From assembly GCF_009389715.1 (NCBI RefSeq), contig NC_052399.1, forward strand, positions 28,591,146 through 28,655,145: a DNA stretch of 64,000 nucleotides, in the 5' to 3' direction. The notes beneath the pieces are model-generated. The model searched no databases. It saw only the letters and a program-made list of their open reading frames with translations, and was not told the origin of the DNA. Position numbers and translations under genes: made by a program. Of the stretch, positions 52,513-61,623 are shown in pieces. This DNA is from Phoenix dactylifera. Its lineage: Eukaryota; Streptophyta; Magnoliopsida; Arecales; Arecaceae. Each line of letters begins with the position of its first letter. The stretch's first letter is position 1.

Positions 52513-52785
52513 ACCCAAAACAAAACTACTGTCCCCAACTTCCCAAATTGCTCCTCTGCAGGCCAGAAAACTCTCCACCTCCCTTCCATCAAGGGGGAAG
52601 ACTCGTAGCTAGCTCCTGTTTCCGTTTTAAAAGGGGCCTTTGCTTCCTTTTGATCACGGTGCCAAAAACTTCCCCCTCTCTCTCTCAATTTCTTTTCTCC
52701 CTTCACCTCCCGGGGCCTTCCATTGGCCCGGGGCCTTAGGCGACCGCCTCGATCGCCTAAGGCTCGGGCCGGCTCTGCATGGGAC

Positions 52786-55217
52786 CCCCAACGACAAGGA
52801 TAATCAGATTCAAAATCTTCTACTTTTTTTTTTTCTGTTTTCATTCAAAATTTTGCCCGACTTCAACTTCAGAAGGTCTCCAGTACCCTTTAATGATTTT
52901 CTGTGGTTACAAAGCACCATGCAACTCCACCGAGCAAAGCAAGCCTGTTCATCTATCAGGTTGGATTTTGAAGGGCAGATGAAAGTTATTGAGTGGCTGT
53001 AAATTGGTGCAGGAACATTTGGGATTTAGTTTTGAACTCTTTTTATGCTGCTTATCTCAAGTAACTCAAATGCCTCGCATCAAATAGTATGTAATATGCA
53101 ACGCCAAAGGCTTAAGAAGGTCACTTTGAATTGTGAGGATGGCTCCATATTCTTTGAAGATAAAGTCCAATGAAATTTTCCATTTACAGCGAAAATATTA
53201 CACATATACTTGAAGCACTGCACCATGAGTCCATGCATACGAACTATCAATGTCGTAGAAAGAATATGATGCTCTTGATTGCATCCCATGCAAATGAATC
53301 TTACAAGGGCTGGTACTGAAGCACATGCAATGAACACGAGCAAAGCATATACGGCCGTAATAATTGTTTCTTAATAAACTAAAATATGGCATGTTTTTGT
53401 CGAAATTTGATCATATTTTTAATTTTTATTAAAAAAATATTTGAATAAATAAATTGTATTTTACAAAGAATTTAATCCTTCAGACTTTATGGAAAGGGAT
53501 CTGAGAAAAAACAAAAGAGGGAAAAACCAAGTCAGGGAAGGCAACTATATAAATACAGGCACATCATGCAAGCGAGCATGATATAATTACAGTATATAAA
53601 TACAGTACAATAGACGTATTCCTTCTATTTCTCTCGATTGGTCACTAACCCAAGGAAAACATGGGCATGGAAGAGGCAATAAATAAGTAGCAAGCAGCAA
53701 AAATATACCATCACCATCGACCACAGATAGCATACTCTAATTTGTAACTATGAGTATTTGATGAATGAAGTAATAAACTTGTTAATCTCCAAAAAGGCAA
53801 AAAGAATTTGATTAATACATAAAATGTCAAGAATTGTTTGGACAATGAAAAGAATACGACTGACTCAAGATTTTTTAGAGATATCAAGGAACTGCTGATT
53901 AATTTAGACACTCCACAATTCCACCATCTATGGTTGCATACCACCACCACCATCATCATCATCACCAAAGTCACAGAAGGCTGCTTACTACATGACTTAC
54001 AAATAGACCTTGACTGCTATTGGCCTCATTCTTTGCTCATAGAATCTCTGTGGCTCTGTGCCTTCTCTCCTCCACATCTGTTTGGCGTCCCAGATCCTGG
54101 CGGCATAAAAGGGGAAAGTTGTTAGATATGATATTTATCATCTTTCTAGATGTATGAATCTTAGAATCACAACCAATAAGCAACAATCAAGCAATTGCAA
54201 TTAACAGCATCTGGCTCTAATATGATAGAAATAGCACAGCATCTGGTTCCCATCAAACGTGAGACTTGGTAATTGATGGAAGCAGGCACGGCAAGCTACG
54301 GTGGAAATAACAAGCCACCAAGATCGGGCTCAGGGGAAACAACGGACCACCAACATCTGATTCAAATCAAACATGAGGCTTGGTAATTAATGGAAGCCGA
54401 CATCGACTTAAGTCGCTGCAATCTATGGTGAAAACAACAGGCCACAAAGACGAGGCTCAGTGTCTGCTCATACCCTAACCAATATACAGTGGAGGAAAAG
54501 CTCACCTCAGGTGTCGGGTGCCAACACCAATACATAATGTAACATGTTACATGTATCATAATGGCAGATACATAAGCTGAGATATATATGTACCAGCATT
54601 AAAGAGTTCAAAATTTAAACCTAATCAAATGGACATCTCAGTCGCCAATAGGCGAATGGCAATGGAAAGAGATGCATGTTCAGGATGAGTGAGTCAGTGT
54701 GCCAGCACAAGAGCTCATGGTTCTATTCAGTTAGATCTTCCCCCACCCACTACCCTATACGGACTCCACCCCACGTAGCCCCCAGACCAAGCCAGTGTTC
54801 GTGGAACTGGGCATAGTATCATTGGGGTTGAAGCGAGGACCAACGCCCTTTGAAATCGAACCGCTGCTCCTTGCCTAAAGTGGCAATGTGTTTTATGAGC
54901 TTTTGGTTGTGAGCTCGTCTATGGGGATGCCAATGGGCTGGATCTGAGCCAAGGATATCCCAAAGTTTTCAACAGAGCTGCAAGAATCCAGCCAAACAAT
55001 GTTTAATTAAGCTCACAGGACCGCACATCTGCATCCTTACACATCAGATGGTAAACATTATAATTTTCAGCACTTGGCACAAGCAAATGGTCTCCACTTC
55101 CTAGTTTTTGGCATCAGCAGGGGATAAAGAACAAGAACTCATTTCTCAATAAGTGGCCAAGTCTTCCAAACGTCTCCCATAACCACCATCATCTCTTAGC
55201 TTCAACGAGTGAGCGAC
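52786..55217. other. Intergenic, no gene seen
   Basis: No recognisable coding frame on either strand. It contains the tandem duplication at 54240-54465. At about 54212-54222 GGCTCTAATATGA resembles a reversed tRNA-Met primer binding site, but no LTR pair could be shown around it. Confidence 0.5.
54240..54465. repeat. Diverged tandem duplication, about 114-126 bp unit
   Basis: CATCTG.TTC..ATCAAAC.TGAG.CTTGGTAATT.ATGGAAGC occurs from 54240 and again from 54354. Each is followed by GGTGAAAACAACA..CCAC-type and GGCTCAG sequence. The copies differ by substitutions and a small insertion. Confidence 0.75.
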
Positions 55218-55271
55218 CAATCTAGAAAGAGAATGGGGGGAGTGCAATCTAGAAAGAGAATGGGGGGAGTC
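55218..55271. repeat. Tandem duplication, 27-bp unit
   Basis: CAATCTAGAAAGAGAATGGG begins at 55218 and 55245, and the two units are almost identical. Confidence 0.9.
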
Positions 55272-55308
55272 CGAGAGAGAGGAGATTGTTAGCCTCCACC
55301 TCCCCCTC

Positions 55309-56324
55309 TAATAGGAATCCATTTCCTACCAATTTTATTTGAGGCAAATACAAAACTGATGAATAAATAAAATAGGTAGAACAAGGAATATTTGATCACT
55401 TAGAGGGGATCAGAACCTGCAAAATCCTTTTGGCTGATTTTATTAAATCGATTTTCTATCTAAATGGCCCGTAGCACACTACATATTTATAGATTTATAG
55501 CTACTTGTCCTCAAGGTAAAAAGGAAAAGCAAATAAAAGTATTAGGTAGCCAATCCCTGATAGACTTGACTCCTAAACTAAACACTTATCATAAATCAAA
55601 TTAAAATAAGCATCCTCAATTAAGAAACCTATCATTCCTATGTAGGACCAAAATGACATTCTCATATTCAAGAGGACCGAAAAGAACGAGGAGTCCTTCA
55701 ATAAATTCTTCCCATGTAGAAAGCTCATGGTATGACTCAAACTAATCATACCATTGGATTGCAATGCCATGAAAATGGAAAAACTTTTATGCTCATGATA
55801 TCCATCCTGATGGATCGCCATCTTGCCATGGAGGAAACTCCACTTTCATGCAAGGGAACGAAGATTTTTGTCATGACATGTACTTTCTATCTTTTAACAT
55901 CTTTAGTATCCTTTGCATATTGGTGTTAGTCTTCAATATCCTCCACCTTTTATTTATCAGGATCTTTGGCAACAGTGAATGCTGAAGTCCAATCACGATG
56001 ATCATTCCAAAATTTTTCAAAGGCTTTAGTCATTATGCCTAGATTGAACTCCTCAAGTTGTTCAAGCTTCTGGTCAAACTTGGCCTCCAATCATGCTTTA
56101 AATTTGGGCTCCCATTTGAGTCACTTGTTCGGTCGTTTGTCTATTGAGAACTTTCTGTTGCCATGCCGTAGGATTCAAGACCTGTATGTTGAGCTTTTTC
56201 TTCTAATTTTGCATGAGAGTCATGCATTAGGAAAGATGCTATGCTACCAAGTTGATAGGAACCCAATTCCCATGTATGATATTTAAAGCAAAATAAAATA
56301 AAAAAATAGCCAAATTAGGTAGAA

Positions 56325-56381
<57 letters not shown>

Positions 56382-56614
56382 CATTTCGAGGGGATTGGCA
56401 CCTCCAAAAGCCTTTAAGCTTATTTTATTAAATTGATTTTTGTCTAGAAGGCCCTTAAGGCACTACATATTTTTAGATTCATAACTGTCTTGCAAACATA
56501 AGAAAAAGCAAAAGAGGAAATACGAGGTAGCCAATCCCGAATGAACTTGGACTCTTAAACTAAATCTCTATTGTCAATCAAACTTAAATTAGGATCCCAA
56601 AAAGAAACCTATCA
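55309..56614 (-). mobile_element. Non-autonomous LTR retrotransposon, 1,306 bp, with target duplication
   Basis: Direct terminal repeats lie at 55309-55634 and 56253-56614. They share AGGGGAT, TTTTATTAAAT.GATTTT, CACTACATATTT.TAGATT and GGTAGCCAATCCC blocks. The repeats have TGATAGG...CCTATCA ends (the left plus-strand end is mutated to TAATAGG). CCCTC flanks both sides (55304-55308 and 56615-56619), a 5-bp target duplication. On the minus strand ACT then TGGTAGCATAGC follows the 5' LTR, matching 10 of 12 bases of the tRNA-iMet primer site. The roughly 620-bp interior has no intact gag or pol, so it needs enzymes from elsewhere. The right LTR is longer because of an (AT)n tract. Confidence 0.88.
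56327..56378. repeat. (AT)n microsatellite inside the 5' LTR
   Basis: About 25 AT units, absent from the partner LTR, so the expansion came after insertion. Confidence 0.95.
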
Positions 56615-56639
56615 CCCTCCTTAACCTCCAGTGCTCCAT

Positions 56640-57120
56640 GAAGAGAGAGGAACCGAGAGAGAGGGAGGGGTCGTTCGCCACCTACCACACTTCCATTGTC
56701 CACCGGAAAGAAAAGAAGAGGATGGAGAGATTAGATCTAGGGCACAAATTTGTTGGGGCTATACCAAGTCAAGATCAGATCCATGTCGGGATCTAACTTG
56801 GGCCCAGGCCAAGGCTTTGCCTAGAAACCAGCCCAAAACTCATTCACCGACACCCTTGTTTCGAATGAAACAAGGGAACCGAAGGGAGGAGCCCTTCCTC
56901 CGCCCCTCCATGGCCCTTCATTGGCCTCCACCGACCTTCTCCCTCTCTCTCCCCTCCCTCGCTCTCCCTCCCTCCTCTCTCTCTCTCTCTCTCTTTTCCT
57001 CTCTTTCCTTCTCCCTCCCCCTCCCCTTGCCGATTTCTCAATGTGAAGGTTGGAACCATCCCAATCCGCCTCCGGTACAGCTCGATACGCCCCAAACCGA
57101 GCAGTTCAGAATGATACCAC
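56640..57120. repeat. Composite CT-rich / GGTAC-type segment
   Basis: GA-rich, then C/T-rich (56940-57030, CTCTCTCTCC-type), then CCGGTACAGCTCGATACGCC. The arrangement resembles 30525-31080 and 43820-44560. An open plus frame through it is low-complexity. Confidence 0.4.
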
Positions 57121-57763
57121 TAACCTTGCTCATTCAAGCTCTGACTTTTAGGCCCAAGCCCGATCAAAAACCTTTATGGTCAAGCCTAATCTAGCCCAAT
57201 CCAATGAGCCTTCAAGCCAGCCTAGGCCTATTAATAGCCTTGCTTTGGAGCCAAAATTACTAAGATCAATGGAAAACAAAACTATAAATGCTATTGTTAT
57301 TGTTTGGACCCAAATTAGACAATGATAAATCTTGTAGTATGACACTATCACGACCCATATGGTATTCCAACCATTTCAAAACCCAAGAGGCTATTTCTCC
57401 ATGTCTATATTAACAACAGTAGATTGGAAACAAAATATACATATAGAATTCCTTTTGCCCTTTGTTCCCCAAAGTTTTGTGTGCATAAAGACTGCAATTC
57501 TTTATTTTGTCATAGTAAACTCTATAATTATAAAATATACAAGAATCACAAATAAGTCCTTGAGGAAAATAGGTTCCAAAATAATTATCATTATCCTCGA
57601 AAACTTCCATTAACTATTGAACATCTTGAAGATGGAAAAACGAAAAACCATTTGAGATTCAAATAGATATTGCTCCAGATACCTTCCAGCAACTAGAGAT
57701 TACCTACACTAAATATCACTGAGAAAGATCTTTTGCCTCTCCTTGCAAGGTACATCATATCAT

Positions 57764-57977
57764 GGTCTACCGTACCGGTACATACCGGCCGATACGGGTC
57801 GGTACATACCGGTCCGGCCTGGGACCGGTACCGGATCAGCGTGAAATTTGGTACCGGTAGCTTATCGTTGGAAAATCGGTATGGAACCGGTACGGACTGG
57901 TACGGAACCGGTATGAGATCGGTACGTACCGGTCCGGGCTGCCACCCGTATGCCAACCGGTACCGATACGGCAGACC
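57764..57977. mobile_element. Intact-looking GGTACCGG element with terminal inverted repeats, 214 bp
   Basis: The left end GGTCTACCGTACCGGTAC and the reverse-complemented right end GGTCTGCCGTATCGGTAC are inverted repeats. Similarity continues through a CATAC..ACGGG motif at about 30 bp. The interior has a dozen or more ACCGGTAC/GGTACGG/ACCGGTATG words on both strands, so it can fold extensively. It has no coding capacity and no certain target duplication. It is the best copy of a family seen in at least five other places in the window. Confidence 0.65.
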
Positions 57978-60900
57978 TTGCATCACATCTTAGCGGATGC
58001 TTATTAATTTGTTAGCTACATCTACTAGATGGTTCCTTACTAGCTACAGAACCTCATTAGGTTTATTAGAGCTCAGATGAAAATTCCCCTTTTTTTGACA
58101 CCCACAAGCAGATTAATAGTCCTCAGCTAGTAGTGACAGTATTATCGTGGATGAAAATTTTGCATATCTTGGGAAAGATTCTAAGAGCAGGAATCTAGAG
58201 TGGTTTCGATGGTCAAAGACAAAAGATTCATCAAGATATGAAGATAACCCAACCATAAATCCATTTAAGAAATTTTAAAAATAACAAAAATAAGAAGAGA
58301 TCTACATGAATTAATTGGTCACCAAGTAAGAATCAAAGATCACATCTCCACCAAGAAAGAGGAAACAGAAACCAAAGTTTCAGCTCTTCACAACCCAAAT
58401 TCAATAGAGAAAGTTAAGATGTTCAAGATATTTCTCATGTAAGGAAGAAAAAAAGCCAGCAGGGTCAAACTACTCAAACTATTACAACATTCGCAAAGAT
58501 CACGCCAAAGCAACAAGGCACCCATGACAGTTACAGCAAATCAGATAGTAGACAAATGCCAAAACATTCCCAGAAATACTAGCTATTGCACTGATAACTT
58601 TAAAATAATAATAATACACAGGACATATAACAATCAGGCTTTAAATACACGACACATTCACTAGTTCCTTCATGCAACATATGGACTAACAAATAACAGG
58701 CTATTTGCTAATGAATAAGTGAATAAGCCTACAGGTAAATATAAGCGAGTATGAAGTTATGAACACCTGGAGGAAAAGTATAGTCACATTATTGGGTGGA
58801 CATACATGACTTACGGGCAAGGAACATATATTCGAACACAGTAAATCCTCAAGAGTAATATAAATATCAGGACCTATTAGGAAGAACAATTAACTAAGCA
58901 TCACATTTTAATGAAAAGCTTCATACCTAAATTCAAATATAATTAAAATTTTACCTGTTCGTTGTCCCAAATGCTCAGATGGTGGATTTATTGTACTAGA
59001 CAAGTGCTTGTCAAGGAGCCAACCTCCAAAGCCTCCACTAATGCATCACTTTAGCTACTTGGGTTTCCATCAGGGTGTGTTTCTGCTTCAGTCCATTTCC
59101 TTAATCACCATGTTCACTTTCTCATCCGCTATCTTTTGCTTTGAGACCATCTTCATGTCATAAGCATGGTTCAGCACTAATCCTCAAAATCAGAAGGGGA
59201 TCAATAAGTGCACGAGTGAGCACCTCTATCAATTCCTAGATGTGCTCTATTTACCCAGACAGGTACCTCAATCTATAATGGATTGCTCTATTACGGCTAT
59301 AAATTTTCCAACATTGACTAGTTAACCAGACTAAAGATAAGTTGTTTTAAGTTTTTTTTGACCAATATGTTAGTAAAATTTGTAGAAAGTAGGGTGTCAT
59401 TTGCAATCACTTTCATTTTTTTCTATTTTCAGAAAATAGAAATTCTGTTTCTATTTTTTTATTTTTACAAATATATACAGATTTGGTGTAGTCAATTATT
59501 TTAAAAACAAACATGGTGATGGTAGGAGGAGACAGTGGTAGCAACAGCGAAGGCAATGGAGGCTGTAGTGGTGTCAGTGGCAGCATTGGCAATGATATAA
59601 TAGAGGTGGCAATGATAGCTACAGTGGTGGCGGTGGTGGCAATGACATCAATGATATGCCAAAGGGACGGAGGCGACAATGGCAGTGGTGGTGTGGTAGA
59701 GGCAACGACAACAATGACGGTGGCAGTGGTGGTAGCGATAGCGAAGATATCAGCAATGTGGCAAAGTGAGGATGATGGTAACGGTGGAGTGGCAGTGACA
59801 ACAACGATGGCGGAGGCGGCAAAAATAGTGGTGGAGGCGGCAACAATAGTGGTGGAGGCAGCGACAACAATGGCAAAGGTAATAAGGCAATGATGGTGGT
59901 AGAGGTGGTATTGGTTGTGGTGGTACAAACATGATTTTCTTATTTTTTTAAAAAATAATTTTTGAAAAAAGAAAATAAAAACTATAACACTAAACATGTT
60001 TTTTGTCTCAGTTTCTGTAATTTTGTTTTTAAAATAGAAAACAAGAAATTATAGCAAAGACAAACATACCCTAATGATACTAGTCTAGGTATAAGTTCCA
60101 GATCAGTTTCCTAATTCTTTAATAAATAAATTGCATATTATTTGTGTGAACATGGCTCCATGAAGAAGAAAAAATTGCGATCTCATTTTTTCTATATACT
60201 CCAAAGTGCAGATTGTTATCATAACCTATCATTGTCCAAATGAGTTTTTCAAGAAATGCAAATGTGAAATAGGGCCACTGTGCCATTACCAAAGAGAGCA
60301 GAACTGCTATCTGAAGTTGCATAGCAGAACATGTATGAACCCTGGTAGAAATTTTGGCAGCTTCATAAACAATTGAAGTGTAATCAACAAGTTCACTAGC
60401 TTCGAATGTTGCTGCATATGCTACAACATAGAAGATATTTATTCACATTGCCAGATTCAACATTTACTTGTGTATACTCAGATGTGAAATAGCACTTTTC
60501 CATGACAGATTGGAACAATAGTTTATTATATCTGCAGAAAGATGCAAGATTTCCAAATTTTATTTTGTTTTTCTAGTACAAAAAACCAGCAATTGCTATA
60601 CTTCTCAAATGTATAAACATTACAGCAAACAGAGTCTTATGACTTAATCCCTTTGTGCAGCCAATTAAACCAAATGCAAGCTCACATCAACATTAAGGAC
60701 TGTAAGAGGGAAGGACACTAATAATTGTAATAAAAGGGCAATTTTGCATTTTCTAGTGCTATGGTAATTCCCTAGAGGACAATCAAGTCGGTAGACATTC
60801 CATTTCTGACTGCATCATCAAAAGAATATTAGGGATGGTCCTTAAACAATGCAGTACTATGTTTTATCATAATTTGATAAGCAGAAAAGAAGAGTTGCCT

Positions 60901-61129
60901 AATCTTCAAGGAAACTTGCATGCTTATGATATAAAATTTGCTGATTCATTCTTAGAAAATATGGATCTGGTTCAGAATCGATATCTATTGATGATATGAT
61001 CTCTAATTCACTGAAAAAATGTCTACAGTAAATTATCTACTTTTGAAAATACATAAAAGCTACAAGCAAACAAGGACTAGAAGAGAATATTGCTCCTTGT
61101 GAAAGATAAAGAAGAATTAAAGTGCATAC
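57978..61129. other. Region downstream of the maturase gene, no coding gene seen
   Basis: AT-rich. It holds the trinucleotide-repeat element at 59391-60072. On the minus strand a donor-like CAG|GTAAAA at 58955-58954 might belong to a spliced 3' UTR or non-coding RNA. Nothing else is supported. Confidence 0.45.
59391..60072. mobile_element. MITE-like element carrying a GGTGGCAATGA-type minisatellite
   Basis: The left end AGGGTGTCATTTGCAATCAC and the reverse-complemented right end AGGGTATGTTTGTCTTTGC are imperfect inverted repeats. TTTCTATTTT-type sequence lies inside both. The core (about 59515-59935) is a degenerate array of GGTGG, GGCAATGA, GGCAGTGG and GACAACAATG triplet-based words. Open frames on both strands are by-products of the triplet period. 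A target duplication was not found. Confidence 0.5.
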
Positions 61130-61233
61130 CTTCCAATACCAGAATTGTGCATCTCTAAAACCAGAAGTCACCGAGCAGTAATACCGAAAATAGCTTATAA
61201 TATGCACCTTTTTCTTTGGTAAAGAACAAGAAC
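61130..61233 (-). other. Candidate 3' UTR exon downstream of the maturase gene
   Basis: On the minus strand an acceptor TATTTACTAG precedes 61233, and a donor GGAAG|GTATGC ends the segment at 61130. With the donor at 61481|61480 this would make a spliced 3' UTR. It is sequence-only inference. Confidence 0.3.
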
Positions 61234-61480
61234 CTAGTAAATACATATTGAAAAACAAAAGGACTGAGCCATTAAGAAGATAAAAACTTAAACAGGATAT
61301 TATTTAACTAAAGTCACATATTTGATGCTAGTCTATGTCTTGTTAGTGCAAAAACTTTTGATCCTTCAATTGTAACTCCTTGAATAGCTTCCATTTTCAG
61401 TACCCAATAAATGACAATGACATTAATATCAATCAATATTTTATTTGAAAATATGAAACTTTCAATCAAATCTCTCTTAC

Positions 61481-61623
61481 CTGGGCAAATGAAGAGTTAG
61501 CAACACCACATTGGCAAAGCAACAAGGAGAGCTTGTGTGAACATTTGTCTAGTGATGACCTCCAACAGTTTCACCGAATTCAGAACCATATCGTCTAAGC
61601 AATTGATATGTTACTTGTGCAAT
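61481..61623 (-). other. 3' UTR segment of the maturase gene with a consensus splice donor
   Basis: On the minus strand, 143 nt after the stop codon, the sequence reads GCCCAG|GTAAGAG, a consensus 5' splice site (GT at 61480-61479). It may start a 3' UTR intron. Confidence 0.4.

Larger units (their letters stand above)
51754..52777. mobile_element. Non-autonomous hAT-type element, 1,024 bp
   Basis: A perfect 8-bp target duplication CATGGGAC flanks it (51746-51753 and 52778-52785). Ends are CAGGGGCGGCCC on the left and, reverse-complemented, CAGAGCCGGCCC on the right, hAT-style inverted repeats. GGCCTAAGGCG and its complement lie just inside both ends. No transposase frame is present. The interior holds a C27 homopolymer (52280-52306) and CT runs. 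Confidence 0.93.

Noticed and set aside
52200-53002. Several open frames on both strands around 52.2-53.0 kb
   Set aside because: Most lie inside the hAT-type element and in poly-C/CT tracts, with no recognised domain.
54212-54226. Reversed primer-binding-site-like GGCTCTAATATGA
   Set aside because: No pair of terminal repeats with TG..CA ends could be placed around it. The nearby repeat is a simple tandem duplication.
59413-59997. Open frames of about 126-194 codons on both strands
   Set aside because: They follow from a triplet-period minisatellite, which keeps several frames open at once.
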